DNA of 64,000 bases from Vibrio sp. ES.051 (GCF_002563795.1 NZ_PDJL01000003.1:124001-188000); one strand, 5' to 3'; numbered from the stretch's first letter, positions 45,137-57,573 are shown. Translations and numbers: made by a program. Notes: a model not told the origin generated them from the letters alone.

Positions 45137-46063
45137 ATGACCATCGCAACAAATAGTGAAAAGCTTATGAATACTAAAGCTATCAGCAAGCCCGGCCTAC
45201 GCGAGAAACGTCGTGTAGATTGGAGAGAGCGGATCTTTCACGGCTTGTTCCTGACCAGTGCCGTGATCGGCATCGTATCCTTAGCCGTTATCGCCTATTT
45301 TATTGTTCGAGAAAGTATCCCAGCGTTCCAAGAAGTTGGCGTATCGGGCATTATCTTTGGCCAAAACTGGCTACCACCGGCGTTATACGGTGTTGCGACT
45401 ATGATTGTTGCTTCTGTTGTATCAACTATTGGCGCGGTTATTGTTGGTGTGCCTATAGGGGTTTTGACTGCAATTTTTATCGCAGAAATCGCACCGAAGC
45501 GTCTTGCGAATCTTATTCGTCCTGCGGTTGAGCTGTTAGCGGGTATTCCTTCCGTCGTTTACGGTTTCTTTGGTTTGGTTATCATCGTACCGTTGATTCA
45601 AAAAATCTTTGATGTTCCTGCTGGTAATACCATTTTGGCGGGTATCATCGTGCTCGGTGTGATGATTCTACCAACCGTTATTACGGTATCTGAAACGTCA
45701 ATTCGTGCGGTGCCACGTGCCTATAAAGAAGGCTCCTTGGCATTGGGCGCATCTAAAATCTACACCATTTTTAAATTACTCGTTCCAGCGGCTCGTTCAG
45801 GCATCATGACTGGTGTGATTCTGGGTATTGGTCGTGCACTCGGTGAGACAATGGCCATTATTATGGTGATGGGGAATGCGCCTGCGATGCCAGAAGGCAT
45901 TTTAGACTCTGCGCGTACGCTGACCGCCAACATTGCTATCGAAATGTCTTACGCCAGTGGTATCCACGCGAATGCTCTCTACGCGACTGGTGTGGTGCTT
46001 CTGGCCTTCATCATGTCGTTGAACGCAGTATTGCTTTACCTCAATCGAGAAAAAGCGAAGTAA
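45137..46063 (+). CDS. pstC: Phosphate ABC transporter permease PstC
   Basis: A 308-aa permease with about six helices. It carries the ABC permease EAA loop (EGSLALGASKIYTIFKLLVPAARSGI, about residues 197-222), GIPSVVYGFFGLVII and the family-typical LGIGRALGETMAI. The cytoplasmic N-terminus is basic. It is separated by 22 bp from pstA; together they form the membrane channel for phosphate import. Confidence 0.93.
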   Translation: MTIATNSEKLMNTKAISKPGLREKRRVDWRERIFHGLFLTSAVIGIVSLAVIAYFIVRESIPAFQEVGVSGIIFGQNWLPPALYGVATMIVASVVSTIGAVIVGVPIGVLTAIFIAEIAPKRLANLIRPAVELLAGIPSVVYGFFGLVIIVPLIQKIFDVPAGNTILAGIIVLGVMILPTVITVSETSIRAVPRAYKEGSLALGASKIYTIFKLLVPAARSGIMTGVILGIGRALGETMAIIMVMGNAPAMPEGILDSARTLTANIAIEMSYASGIHANALYATGVVLLAFIMSLNAVLLYLNREKAK

Positions 46064-46085
46064 TCGCTCGTTAAAGGTGACTATT

Positions 46086-46949
46086 ATGGATCGCGCAAAA
46101 CTAAAACAAGCTCGCCAGTTCAAAGATAACGTCTTTAACGTTTTCGTTTGGATTTCGGCGGGATTAACGGTAGGTTTTTTGTTCTGGATTATCTGGTACA
46201 TCCTATCAAACGGTCTACAACATGTAGATTGGGATTTTATTACTGATGACTATACCCGTACTGGTGAAGAGCACGGCATTTTCCCAATGATCGTGTCGAC
46301 CATCTATATGGTTATTGCATCTATCGCAGTGGCCGCGCCGCTGGGGATTATGACGGCAATCTACTTAACCGAGTACGCGAAAGTCGGCAGCCGTTTGGTG
46401 AAAATTATCCGATTCTGTACCGAGTCGCTGGCGGGGATCCCGTCAATCATTTTCGGCCTATTCGGTATGACTTTTTTCGTCGCCATTCTTGGTCTTGGTT
46501 TCTCGATTCTGTCGGGGGCACTAACACTGAGTATTCTGATTTTGCCGGTGATCATCCGTACCACAGAAGAAGCGTTAATGGCAGTGCCACAAACGTATCG
46601 CGAAGGCTCTTATGGTCTTGGCGCATCAAAAATCTACACTATCTGGCGTTTGATCCTTCCGAGTGCAATGCCAGGCATCTTAACCTCGATCATTCTAAGT
46701 ATTGGTCGTGTCATTGGTGAGTCGGCTCCGGTATTTTTGACCGCAGGTATGGTGGCGCGTATTCCGGATTCTTTGTTGGACTCTGGTCGGACGCTAACCG
46801 TTCACCTCTACAAACTGACGACCGAACTGTTTACTGTTGAAGAATGGAATCAGGCTTACGGTACCGCAACCGTGCTTATCGTTGTTGTTCTTTTGATCAA
46901 CATGGTGACTAAACTGATTGCACGACGTTTTAATACGGCAACTTACTAA
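46086..46949 (+). CDS. pstA: Phosphate ABC transporter permease PstA
   Basis: A 287-aa permease, the partner of PstC, with six helices and an EAA loop (REGSYGLGASKIYTIWRLILPSA). It also has GIPSIIFGLFGMTFFV and IGRVIGESAPVF. The start at 46086 has AAAGGTG upstream; a GTG at 46077 is in frame. Followed by pstB after 60 bp. Confidence 0.93.
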   Translation: MDRAKLKQARQFKDNVFNVFVWISAGLTVGFLFWIIWYILSNGLQHVDWDFITDDYTRTGEEHGIFPMIVSTIYMVIASIAVAAPLGIMTAIYLTEYAKVGSRLVKIIRFCTESLAGIPSIIFGLFGMTFFVAILGLGFSILSGALTLSILILPVIIRTTEEALMAVPQTYREGSYGLGASKIYTIWRLILPSAMPGILTSIILSIGRVIGESAPVFLTAGMVARIPDSLLDSGRTLTVHLYKLTTELFTVEEWNQAYGTATVLIVVVLLINMVTKLIARRFNTATY

Positions 46950-47009
46950 CAATACGAATTAAAAACGCACGTTTAAAAACACGAATTCAAGATTTAAGAG
47001 ATTAAGAGC

Positions 47010-47759
47010 ATGAACAAGTTTGACATTGAAAACCTCGATCTATTTTACGGTGATAACCAAGCACTGAAATCGATCAATTTGCCAATTCCAGTACGCCAAG
47101 TTACGGCATTGATTGGCCCGTCGGGCTGTGGTAAGTCAACGTTGCTACGTTGTTTGAACCGTATGAATGATCTTATCGAAGGGGTAAAAATCACCGGTAA
47201 ACTGGCAATGGACGGCGAAGATATTTACGGCAATATTGACGTTGCAGACCTTCGTATCAAAGTGGGTATGGTATTCCAAAAACCAAACCCATTCCCAATG
47301 AGCATCTATGAAAACGTGGCATATGGTCTGCGTGCTCAGGGAATCAAAGACAAGAAGCATATTGATGAAGTGGTTGAGCGTTCACTACGTAGTGCCGCCT
47401 TGTGGGATGAGGTAAAAGATCGTCTTAAATCGCACGCGTTTGGTTTGTCTGGTGGTCAGCAACAGCGGTTATGTATCGCACGTACCATTGCAATGGAGCC
47501 GGATGTGATCTTGATGGATGAACCTACCTCAGCACTTGACCCGATTGCAACGCACAAAATTGAAGAATTGATGGAAGAGCTGAAAAAAAACTACACCATC
47601 GTTATCGTCACTCACTCAATGCAGCAGGCACGCCGTATCTCCGACCGCACGGCGTTCTTTCTGATGGGCGAGTTGGTTGAGCATAACGACACCCAAGTGA
47701 TCTTTAGTAATCCGCAAGACGACCGAACTCAAGGCTACGTAAATGGCGACTTCGGTTAA
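47010..47759 (+). CDS. pstB: Phosphate ABC transporter ATPase PstB
   Basis: A 249-aa ABC ATPase. Walker [14 protein letters not shown] (about residues 33-45), the signature [19 protein letters not shown], Walker [14 protein letters not shown] and the switch histidine in [10 protein letters not shown] are all present. The MPPxPFPM-type stretch [16 protein letters not shown] is typical of PstB. It is the last gene of the operon. No phoU follows; a terminator at 47810-47838 closes the mRNA. Confidence 0.95.
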   Translation: MNKFDIENLDLFYGDNQALKSINLPIPVRQVTALIGPSGCGKSTLLRCLNRMNDLIEGVKITGKLAMDGEDIYGNIDVADLRIKVGMVFQKPNPFPMSIYENVAYGLRAQGIKDKKHIDEVVERSLRSAALWDEVKDRLKSHAFGLSGGQQQRLCIARTIAMEPDVILMDEPTSALDPIATHKIEELMEELKKNYTIVIVTHSMQQARRISDRTAFFLMGELVEHNDTQVIFSNPQDDRTQGYVNGDFG

Positions 47760-47809
47760 TCCATCATATTTATTAGCATAACCAAATAACTATAAGCGAT
47801 GGTAATTTT

Positions 47810-47838
47810 GCCCCTCTACACGAGGGGCTTTTTTTCTC
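47810..47838 (+). terminator. Terminator of pstSCAB
   Basis: The perfect stem GCCCCTC / GAGGGGC has a 5-nt loop and is followed by TTTTTTTT. It lies just after pstB, between convergent operons. Confidence 0.9.
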
Positions 47839-47883
47839 GTACACGCTTTTCTATCGATATCACTTCAGCTGTGAGTCTGCTGT

Positions 47884-49527
47884 TTATAGTTTTTCTAGCT
47901 GGTGATTAGGTTTTATTATTTTTGCTTGGCCAAGTTTTTGAATGTTAGCCAGTAGCGAGTCTGGGCTCCACGGCTGTGGGGTCACACTAAAGCGTGCTTG
48001 GTTCATCACATTGAGCTCTTGTTTTACTGCTTGCACATCCGCGGGATTTAACCTTTCTCCGTGCGTATTTAAGAATTCATTTATAGAACGTTCAATTTTA
48101 GCGGCGTCACCTTCTTTAATGATGTTCTTTAATGTCTCGACACCGCGTGGGTTTTCGGCTTGTATGGTTTGCTCTAGTGCGGTTGTTGGGCGGTTTTTCC
48201 AAATTAAAAACGCAAGGACTAACGTTACCACCCATAGTCCAGCGAAAACAAAGGTTAAGGTTTGCCATATCTCATTCACGCCATTTTGTCGCGTTGGACT
48301 GGTACTTTGCGCGGGTGGTGCTGGCTGGGGGGATTCCGGTAACGTGAACAATCCAGTGTCACTTTGCTCGACTTCTAGATTCAGCTCAGGCAACGTCGCT
48401 TGCTTTGTCGTGTCTCGTTGACTGTCCCACCAGTTCAGAGTATACCCCGGTAAAATATATGAGCCTTCTTCGGTTGGGATGAGAACTTGCTTCATGGTCA
48501 TGATAACCGTGCCATCTTTCGCGCTGTCGAACTGAGGCTGTTCTGGGTAGACCCGCAGCGAACTTGGATAATCAATACTCACTCGTGGCAAATATTCGGC
48601 TTGTGTTCCGCGAGCTTTAATTTGAATGGTTCGAGTGAGTGAAGCGCCCTGTTTGACAGTGTTGAGCGCATTAACCGACATTGGATTACCTTGATCGTCT
48701 TGCCAGCTCTGCGTCATTTCTAACGCTGAAGCTGGAAGCCATTCACCTTCAAATTCGCTTGGGATTGGTTTTACTTCGATAGAGATTTGCTCAGCTTTGG
48801 TGTTGATTGGCATGATCTTGGTTGAGCCCGTCAAGCTGTCGCCATAAATGTAAGAGCCTTTCAGTTTAGGACCGATCAAGGTGTAAGTGCCCGGCTGATT
48901 CGCTGTTAAGCGAAACGACTGTTCAATGACCGCTACTTCTAATCCATTTAAGATCTTCTGTCCCTGTTGTAAGCCACCAAGTGCTTCAAGCTTCATGCCT
49001 TCAATCTGTGGAGGCACAATCTGTGGGTTATCCAGACGGCGGGTATCCGCTTTGATCAAAAGCTGCATACGTAATGTCGCAGATTGCTGAGGGTACAGCG
49101 TGCGGTTGTCGACATTGATATTAAAGCTAAATAGGTCATCGAGATTAGGTTCTGCTTGGCTTGCGGTGACACGCAGTTTTATTGGCTCCGTTCTCATGCC
49201 ATCAGCGGAAAAACTCGGAATAGTCAGCACACCTTCTTTCATCGGCGCAATCGAGATACTCCACTCAGTACGCACAGATTTTCTTCCGTTAATGTTATTG
49301 CTGGAGCGCCCATAATGAGGTTGACCCAAGAAAAAGTCTTTCTCAAGTACATTAAAGTCAATTGCATCTGAGCTGATCTCAGTATCTGCCATGATCCTGA
49401 GGTTGATCACTTCATTCTTAGCAACTTGTGTTTTATTGACACTGGCTTGAAGCGTCTGTGCCATCACCGAGAAGCTGGATAATAGGCTGGCCACAAGAAT
49501 AAAGATCAGTTGTACGCCTTTGTTCAT
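47884..49527 (-). CDS. BatD-type oxygen-tolerance membrane protein
   Basis: A 547-aa BatD protein. The start at 49527 gives a signal peptide (MNKGVQLIFILVASLLSSFSVMA) after GGAGTGG; a frame to 49599 is unsupported. The body is several immunoglobulin-like beta domains (for example VNKTQVAKNEVINLRIMADT). One membrane helix near residues 410-435 (IWQTLTFVFAGLWVVTLVLAFL) and a short cytoplasmic tail follow. It is the last gene of the MoxR-Bat operon, starting 7 bp after batB. Bat operons are linked to stress tolerance and MoxR-type chaperoning; the mechanism is not established. Confidence 0.8.
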   Translation of the reverse strand: MNKGVQLIFILVASLLSSFSVMAQTLQASVNKTQVAKNEVINLRIMADTEISSDAIDFNVLEKDFFLGQPHYGRSSNNINGRKSVRTEWSISIAPMKEGVLTIPSFSADGMRTEPIKLRVTASQAEPNLDDLFSFNINVDNRTLYPQQSATLRMQLLIKADTRRLDNPQIVPPQIEGMKLEALGGLQQGQKILNGLEVAVIEQSFRLTANQPGTYTLIGPKLKGSYIYGDSLTGSTKIMPINTKAEQISIEVKPIPSEFEGEWLPASALEMTQSWQDDQGNPMSVNALNTVKQGASLTRTIQIKARGTQAEYLPRVSIDYPSSLRVYPEQPQFDSAKDGTVIMTMKQVLIPTEEGSYILPGYTLNWWDSQRDTTKQATLPELNLEVEQSDTGLFTLPESPQPAPPAQSTSPTRQNGVNEIWQTLTFVFAGLWVVTLVLAFLIWKNRPTTALEQTIQAENPRGVETLKNIIKEGDAAKIERSINEFLNTHGERLNPADVQAVKQELNVMNQARFSVTPQPWSPDSLLANIQKLGQAKIIKPNHQLEKL

Positions 49528-49534
49528 CACGGGC

Positions 49535-51323
<1,789 letters not shown>

Positions 51324-51331
<8 letters not shown>

Positions 51332-52328
51332 GTTTTCTCCTCAGTAGGAATAACAATACCGACAATACGAATGCAGCGCTTAATGGGTATGGGAACCATT
51401 CTGACTGCGGACGCCAAGTTTGCGTGTCGCTAGACACGGGCTCGAGCTGGTTGATCGTGTCGTAGATCTTTTCGAGCTGCTCAGTATCTCGCGCCCGAAA
51501 ATATTGTCCTCCCGTCATCTCTGCCACTTTAGTGAGTGTTTGCTCATCCAAGTCGGCTGCGGTGTTAACCTTGCGAGTCATGAAAAACTCTTTCACCATC
51601 ATTTCACCAGCGCCTACGCCGATGGTGTAAATGATCGCATTGTATTTTCTCGCGATTTCCGCTGCTTCGAGCGGTTCGAGCACACCAGCAGTATTGCTGC
51701 CGTCACTGAGCAAAATCATGACTCGTTGCGGAGCGTCACTGTCTACAAAGGTTTTCGTGCCTAGGCCAATGCCATCACCAATGGCGGTTCGTTGACCAAC
51801 CAAGCCGATGACGGTTTGATTAATCTGCTGCATGACGGTTTTACGGTCTGCAGTGAGTGGCGTTTGCAAATACGCGTGATCGCCAAACAAAACAACCCCG
51901 AGACGGTCGCCTTTTCTCTTTGCCACGAAATCCGACAGAACTTTTTTGACAGCGGTGAGGCGGTCGATATATTCGCCGTTGAGCTCCATGTCTTCTTGCT
52001 GCATCGAGCCAGATAGGTCGACGATTAACATCAAGTCCCGATATTTGGGTTGAAACTCAACTGGATCACCAAACCAAACTGGACGCGCACAAGCAATGAT
52101 CAGCAGAACCCAGATCGCCATTGATAATGCTTTTTGCAGGGCTTGCTTAGGCTTGCTGCCATTCTCATTCGTTGGTAAGTACGCCAATTTGATCTCGGCT
52201 TGTTGAGATTCTTGTGGCAGGAGCTTGTATACCAGCCAGGGGACGGGCAGCAAAAATAGTGCCCACCACCAGACCAATTCAATGTTTAGCCATTGGGCAA
52301 GACTGGTTATGAGTGTTGGCTCAGTCAC
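51324..52328 (-). CDS. BatA: VWA-domain membrane protein
   Basis: A 334-aa protein with two N-terminal helices, a von Willebrand A domain carrying the MIDAS VDLSGSMQQED (near residue 104) and LLSDGSNTAGV, and a C-terminal membrane helix. It starts with a GTG (52328) overlapping the DUF4381 gene by 8 bp. The third-from-last gene of the cluster; works with MoxR and BatB. Confidence 0.85.
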
Positions 52329-52797
52329 GGTTATTTGCCTTTTTCTTTGGTGGCAAGGCGTGAGTTATCCAAAAGACACAATCATCGACCAAGCTTTGAT
52401 GGTTTTCTTGAGAGGACTTCTGATACAACGCCTCTTGCCACTGATGTTGTTTGTCTACAAATCGAGTTTCTTTGGTATGGCTATCGAGAAATTCATACCA
52501 AGCGATCCCAGTTAATGGTGCGATTTCTTCACGCGGAAAGTAACTCAATGCCGCCTGACGCAATATTTCCAGAGCAGAGGAGGGGGTATGAGGTGTGACA
52601 GATTGAGTTAAAAGTTTTAAGGCTGTCTTTTGCGCGCGTAGGCGTTTTTTACGCCATTTCGCATAAAGATAAATGCTAAAAACGAAAAGCACGGTGGCCG
52701 CCAGCACTGTCCACCATCCCCAAGCGAGCGGAAACCAATCCGGAGCGTTTGGTAAAATCAGAGGTTCAAGGTCTAGGCTTTGGTTGTCTGTTGTCAT
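52321..52797 (-). CDS. DUF4381 membrane protein of the Bat operon
   Basis: A 158-aa protein with an N-terminal hydrophilic stretch, one membrane helix (about 24-45, LAWGWWTVLAATVLFVFSIYLY), and a cytoplasmic helical region containing YFPREEIAPLTGIAWYEFLD. This is the DUF4381 pattern commonly found between DUF58 and BatA genes. It overlaps BatA by 8 bp and lies 38 bp after DUF58. Confidence 0.75.
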   Translation of the reverse strand: MTTDNQSLDLEPLILPNAPDWFPLAWGWWTVLAATVLFVFSIYLYAKWRKKRLRAQKTALKLLTQSVTPHTPSSALEILRQAALSYFPREEIAPLTGIAWYEFLDSHTKETRFVDKQHQWQEALYQKSSQENHQSLVDDCVFWITHALPPKKKANNRD

Positions 52798-52835
52798 TAT
52801 TATTACTGCTTAATAAATGCTGCTGGTACAGTTTG

Positions 52836-53762
52836 TTAGCTTAATTGTGAAATTAGGGGCCAACCACTTGATAGCGTGTTAAATGGAATCGCCATCGAAT
52901 GGCATTGATGTTTAATGGTTTCTTGGTGTTGAGTAAAGTGTGTTTCGAGTTCCTTTCTTTGGCCCTTGGAGCCAAAGTTGAACCATTGGCTACGTTGTCC
53001 ATCCGAGGCTTTTACTTGGCCTCTAAAGTTTGTTTCGCCTTTTTCTAATGGATCATAAAACTGAATAGCCCTCACACTGTTGTGCTGTTTTAGTCGACGT
53101 AACTGTGTCAACTCTGCTGCGCTTATGTGGGCAAAGTCACTAAGCATAATCAGCTCGCTACCCTTAGGTGTCAGTGTATGAAGTGTCTCTAACACCTGAG
53201 TATACGGCAGTGTACGAGCCTCGCTGTTGGCAGTACGAGCCACCTGCGCGTTATGTGTATCGACGATAGCATTAAGAATCCGCAGCCCCTGTTTTTGTAG
53301 AGAGGAAGGGCGAAACTCAAAACATTGATGTCCATCGTCAATCACCGCACCGATGCGATCCTTTTTAGCCAAAGTGAGCCAAATTAGCACACTGGCAAAG
53401 TGGGCCAATTGAACCGACTTAAGCACATACTTAGATCCAAAATGCAGGCTAGAACTCAGGTCAAGGTAAAGAATCACAGCTTGTTCTTTGTCTTCTGCAA
53501 ACAGCTTGGTGTGCGCTTTCCCGGTACGAGCCGTTACCCGCCAGTCAATACTGCGAATATCATCGCCAGGTTGGTATTGGCGAACTTCCATAAAATCCAT
53601 ACCTCGCCCTTTTTGGCGGCTGGTATGGTTACCGCTCATTTGCGACCAGATATTTTGTGCGGGTGGCAACCAACGTACAGATTGAGTGCGGTATTGCAGC
53701 AGCTCTTCAAGGGTTAATGTCACCCCATTCGCATGAGGTGGCAGTGGATGCGTTGTGGACAT
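52836..53762 (-). CDS. DUF58 protein
   Basis: A 308-aa DUF58 protein with the core MDFMEVRQYQPGDDIRSIDWRVTARTG (about residues 55-81) and a C-terminal VWA-like half (AVILYLDLSSSLHFGS). The start is 53762 (MSTTHP) or GTG 53771. It lies 14 bp after the MoxR gene in the same operon. The partnership of MoxR, DUF58 and VWA proteins is a recurring bacterial module. Confidence 0.85.
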   Translation of the reverse strand: MSTTHPLPPHANGVTLTLEELLQYRTQSVRWLPPAQNIWSQMSGNHTSRQKGRGMDFMEVRQYQPGDDIRSIDWRVTARTGKAHTKLFAEDKEQAVILYLDLSSSLHFGSKYVLKSVQLAHFASVLIWLTLAKKDRIGAVIDDGHQCFEFRPSSLQKQGLRILNAIVDTHNAQVARTANSEARTLPYTQVLETLHTLTPKGSELIMLSDFAHISAAELTQLRRLKQHNSVRAIQFYDPLEKGETNFRGQVKASDGQRSQWFNFGSKGQRKELETHFTQHQETIKHQCHSMAIPFNTLSSGWPLISQLS

Positions 53763-53776
53763 ATCATTCACCCGTC

Positions 53777-54733
53777 CTAGGCACTGCCAACGAGGTTTAA
53801 CAACTTATCGATGACTTGGTTTGCGGTAATGCCTTCCGCTTGCGCGTGGTAACTCAGTAATAAACGGTGGCGCAAAACCGGATAAGCCATGGTTTGAACA
53901 TCTTCTGGGGAGACAAAATCACGACCCGCAAGCCAAGCGTGCGCACGAGCACAACGATCCAGAGCGATGGTGGCACGCGGACTAACGCCCATTGACAACC
54001 ATTTATCCAGTTCAGTGTCATATTCGCGGGCTCGACGTGTCGCCATAACTAAACGAACGATGTACTGTTCTATCGTTTCTGCCATGTGAATATCCAGCAC
54101 TTCTTTACGCGCGGTGAATATATCTTGTTGGCTTAACATTGGGCGCTCGACGGTCGTTTCGCCTTTTGCTTCACCACGGTTAATACGCAAGATAGAGAGT
54201 TCATGCTCCGCATCTGGGTATTCCACTTCTAAATGTAATAAAAAGCGGTCTAGCTGCGCTTCCGGCAGCGGATAAGTCCCTTCTTGTTCAATCGGGTTTT
54301 GAGTGGCCATGACCAAAAACAACTCTGGCAGCGGGTAAGTATGACGGCCGGCTGTGACTTGTTTTTCTGCCATTGCTTCAAGCATCGCCGCCTGCACTTT
54401 GGCTGGCGCGCGGTTTATCTCATCCGCAAGAATAAGCGAGTTGAAGATAGGGCCAGATTGGAAAGTGAACTCTCCGGTTTCGGGGCGGAAGATATCGGTG
54501 CCGGTTAAATCGGCTGGCAGCAAGTCAGGGGTAAACTGAATTCGGTGGAAGTCACCTTCAACACAGTCTGAGAGTGATTTTACTGCACGGGTTTTTGCCA
54601 GCCCTGGAGGACCCTCAACCAAAATATGTCCATCTGCCAAAAGGGCAACAAGTAGTTGCTTGACTAGATCTTGCTGACCAATGATTTGCGATTCTAGGTA
54701 ATACTGAAGGCTTTCGAAGTTAGATTTATGCAT
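53777..54733 (-). CDS. MoxR-family AAA+ ATPase
   Basis: A 318-aa MoxR ATPase. Walker A GPPGLAKTRA (about residues 39-48), Walker B ILADEINRAP, the sensor ATQNPIEQEGTYPLPEAQLDRF and arginine finger region are present. The start at 54733 (MHKSNFES) has GAGAG upstream; a longer frame to 54859 is rejected. First gene of the operon with the DUF58, DUF4381 and Bat genes; it probably remodels the VWA proteins. Chaperone role is family inference. Confidence 0.9.
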   Translation of the reverse strand: MHKSNFESLQYYLESQIIGQQDLVKQLLVALLADGHILVEGPPGLAKTRAVKSLSDCVEGDFHRIQFTPDLLPADLTGTDIFRPETGEFTFQSGPIFNSLILADEINRAPAKVQAAMLEAMAEKQVTAGRHTYPLPELFLVMATQNPIEQEGTYPLPEAQLDRFLLHLEVEYPDAEHELSILRINRGEAKGETTVERPMLSQQDIFTARKEVLDIHMAETIEQYIVRLVMATRRAREYDTELDKWLSMGVSPRATIALDRCARAHAWLAGRDFVSPEDVQTMAYPVLRHRLLLSYHAQAEGITANQVIDKLLNLVGSA

Positions 54734-55031
54734 GCTTTGGACTCTCGATATCCATTTGTTTTTTGGTTTTGAGTATTGGTTACTTCCGATAAGGAAAAGT
54801 TCCAGTTCGCTCTCGCAATTATTGTTCAATATTGGGGCGTAAAAAAGAATTGCAAGCACTTGTTAACGAGCAAAGTACTTAAATGACAACACGTTACATC
54901 TAATTTTCATCAGATAGTGAGAAATACCTCTAGTTTTATCAACGTGAGCCGATATAAATATCGTGATATGAATGCCCCTGAGTTCGCCAATTTTGGGGTC
55001 AATGACAAGTGATTCTTTAAAAGGTCCGAAT

Positions 55032-56948
55032 ATGTTGAAACTTTATTCTCTGAGTATCAAACAGAAGGTTGTACTTGGTATTACTTTCGCTGTTCTGGCA
55101 TCAACAATCATTGTTGGTGTGATGGCTCAGCGCCATGCAAGAGATGTGTTGAGCCACCGTCTTATTGATATTGAGCTACCGGCAATCTTGCAACAAATCA
55201 ATACGGAAATTGACCGCGAAGTTGTAGAAATGCAACAAGCCGCAAAACAGCTTGCGACAAACGAGTTTATTGTTGAAGCCTTATCGAATACAGACCGCGA
55301 CCCGTCGGTAGAAGCTCAGTTGGTTCAGCAGCTGAATAACGTGAAATCCCAATATGATCTGAACGATGCGTCAGTCGCAAATCGTCAAACGGCCTATTAC
55401 TGGAACCAAAATGGTTTCTTACGTCAGCTTAATCAAACACAAGATGCTTGGTTCTTTGACTTTACTTCTTCACGAAAAGAGACATCAGTAAGCATTTTCC
55501 AAGAGGCGAATGGCGACGTAAAAATGTTTGCCAACTACCAAGACCTGAATGGGACGTCAATGTCGGGTCTTTCTAAATCGATCGATGATATGGTTTCGCT
55601 GCTCAATGGCTTTAACATTGAAGATACCGGTTATGTTTTCCTGACAAATGATCAGGGTAATATTCAAATACACCGTCAACAGGGCAAAAACCAAACATCG
55701 ATTGCTAAGCTTTTCGGAAGCGATGTGAATCAGCTATTGAATAAAAATAGCTTTAACCTGATAAATGTAGAGTTTGAAGGGCAGGATACCTTTGTCTCTA
55801 GCCTTTATGTGCCTTCGATGAACTGGTTCGTCATTGGTGTGGTTCCCGTTGACGAAGTATTTGCTGACCTGAATGCAACCGCTCAAAAAATGCTGTTTAC
55901 AACCATCATCGTGGCTGTAGTGTTTATCTTAATGGGCGTATGGTTGGCGAACAGTATCACGAAACCAATTCGACTGATTGCCGATCGTTTTACCGACCTT
56001 GGGCAAGGCGAAGGCGACTTGGCGCAGCGTATTGAAATTCAGGGTAATGATGAAATTGCGCAGCTTTCAAAGGGCTTTAACGGATTTATTGAGAAGATCC
56101 ACACAACGATGAAAGAAGTGGCGTTGACCAGTGGCTCATTGAGTCACGCAGCGGAGAGCGTCTCGTTGAAAGCGACATCAACGTATGACAATAGCCAAGA
56201 GCAACGTGACCAGACCATTCAAGTCGTCGCCGCTATTAATCAAATGGGCGCGACCATCAGTGAGATTGCTTCTAATGCTGCAACCGCTGCCGACACGGCT
56301 AATCAGGCCTCTGAGAATACACAAATCGGTCGTGAGGTTGTGATGAAAGCAAAAGAAGTCATCAGCCGTTTAGCCGATGATGTCGAGTCAACCAATATCG
56401 TCGTGACTCAATTGGCTTCTACTACCAAAGAGATTGGCTCTATTCTTGGAGTCATTCGTGATATATCAGAGCAAACTAACTTGTTGGCGCTTAATGCGGC
56501 GATTGAGGCGGCCCGAGCGGGTGAGCAAGGTCGTGGTTTTGCAGTGGTAGCCGATGAAGTGAGAAACCTTGCATCACGTACAAACGACTCTACAGAAGAG
56601 ATCCAGCGTATGATCAACCAACTTCAAAGCGATGCGCAAGATGCGGTTAGTGCCATGGAAGCAGGCAAGGTAGTGACGATTGAAGGGGTTGCGTCTACAG
56701 ATGAAGCGGTAGAAGTATTGATTAACATATCCGAGCGAATTACTGACATTTCAGACCGTAATACCCAAGTGGCGACGGCGACGGAAGAGCAATCTACCGT
56801 GGTTCATGCGATCAACCAGAACATCGAAGAGAGCAACGCAATCAATGAAATGACGACGGCGACAGCTGAAGAGCTGGCTGGTGCGAGTCGTGACCTTCAA
56901 GCCCTCTCAGCTCGTTTGGATAAGATGGTTGGTAGCTTCAAGCTTTAG
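55032..56948 (+). CDS. Methyl-accepting chemotaxis protein
   Basis: A 638-aa chemoreceptor. The start at 55032 ([16 protein letters not shown]) follows AAAAGGTCC. Two membrane helices (about 13-31 and 280-303) flank a dCache-like periplasmic sensor (about 32-278), then a HAMP domain (about 304-358, [20 protein letters not shown]). The signalling hairpin has the conserved tip [18 protein letters not shown] followed by [15 protein letters not shown]. Ligand unknown. Monocistronic, but the 66-aa gene follows 56 bp downstream. Confidence 0.92.
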   Translation: MLKLYSLSIKQKVVLGITFAVLASTIIVGVMAQRHARDVLSHRLIDIELPAILQQINTEIDREVVEMQQAAKQLATNEFIVEALSNTDRDPSVEAQLVQQLNNVKSQYDLNDASVANRQTAYYWNQNGFLRQLNQTQDAWFFDFTSSRKETSVSIFQEANGDVKMFANYQDLNGTSMSGLSKSIDDMVSLLNGFNIEDTGYVFLTNDQGNIQIHRQQGKNQTSIAKLFGSDVNQLLNKNSFNLINVEFEGQDTFVSSLYVPSMNWFVIGVVPVDEVFADLNATAQKMLFTTIIVAVVFILMGVWLANSITKPIRLIADRFTDLGQGEGDLAQRIEIQGNDEIAQLSKGFNGFIEKIHTTMKEVALTSGSLSHAAESVSLKATSTYDNSQEQRDQTIQVVAAINQMGATISEIASNAATAADTANQASENTQIGREVVMKAKEVISRLADDVESTNIVVTQLASTTKEIGSILGVIRDISEQTNLLALNAAIEAARAGEQGRGFAVVADEVRNLASRTNDSTEEIQRMINQLQSDAQDAVSAMEAGKVVTIEGVASTDEAVEVLINISERITDISDRNTQVATATEEQSTVVHAINQNIEESNAINEMTTATAEELAGASRDLQALSARLDKMVGSFKL

Positions 56949-57004
56949 AGTTGGATAGAATAGACCAAGTTTAAAAGTTCAATGACTATATTTGGGTGAG
57001 TACT

Positions 57005-57205
57005 ATGAATGACTTTGAAAATGAACTAGAGCAGATATCTCAAGAAGCAGGGCAAGAGCCAGAAGTAAAGCTACCATCGCTAGAGGAACAAAAAGCGATT
57101 GTTGCAGAGCTGAAAAAGCTAGAAGCAGAAGGTAAACTGACGCCAGAAGTGTTAGAGCAACACTTTGGTCAATTTAACCAGAAAAACGCTGTGCCAGTTC
57201 ACTAG
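57005..57205 (+). CDS. Small acidic helical protein (66 aa)
   Basis: A 66-aa, acidic, probably coiled-coil protein starting MNDFENELEQISQEAGQE. The start at 57005 follows GGGTGAG; a frame from 56996 (GTG) is possible. It is closed by a good terminator (57261-57285). No family recognised; possibly in the same mRNA as the chemoreceptor. Confidence 0.65.
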   Translation: MNDFENELEQISQEAGQEPEVKLPSLEEQKAIVAELKKLEAEGKLTPEVLEQHFGQFNQKNAVPVH

Positions 57206-57260
57206 ATAGCGTCATTTTCATTGTCAACATTAGCTCGAAAGAGCAACGCTTATTCTTAAC

Positions 57261-57290
57261 AAAGGGAGTCGTCGATACTCCCTTTTTTTA
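57261..57290 (+). terminator. Rho-independent terminator
   Basis: The perfect stem AAAGGGAGT / ACTCCCTTT with a 7-nt loop is followed by a T-run. It ends the 66-aa gene. Confidence 0.85.
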
Positions 57291-57386
57291 TCTCTTCAAA
57301 AAGATTAGACCCCAATAATTCACCAGTTAGAAGTTAGAAGTTAGAAGTGATTGCCCCTGTAATCATTTTTAGTCAATTCCTCTCAT

Positions 57387-57457
57387 TTAAAATCGTTGCC
57401 GCGGCTGCAAATCAAGTCATTTTCGCTGAACCCAATATCTTGACGTTATTTGGGTGT
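57387..57457 (+). repeat. Intergenic repeat, copy B
   Basis: It aligns without gaps to 9359-9430 over about 71 bp, from TTAAAATCGTTGCCGCG to TTATTTGGGTGT, with about three quarters identity by eye. Confidence 0.7.
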
Positions 57458-57573
57458 TTTTAAAAAGGTTTGCGCGGACAACTTACTGAATAATTTGTTA
57501 TGGTTACCTGCTAATAGGAGATATTCCTAATCGATAGGCTATAGGCCATATTTTTATACAAAGGAGCTGGGTA

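Larger units (their letters stand above)
57206..57573. other. Intergenic region with terminator and repeats
   Basis: Besides the terminator it holds three head-to-tail GTTAGAA units (about 57328-57349) and copy B of the Vibrio-type repeat (57387-57457). No gene seen. Confidence 0.6.
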
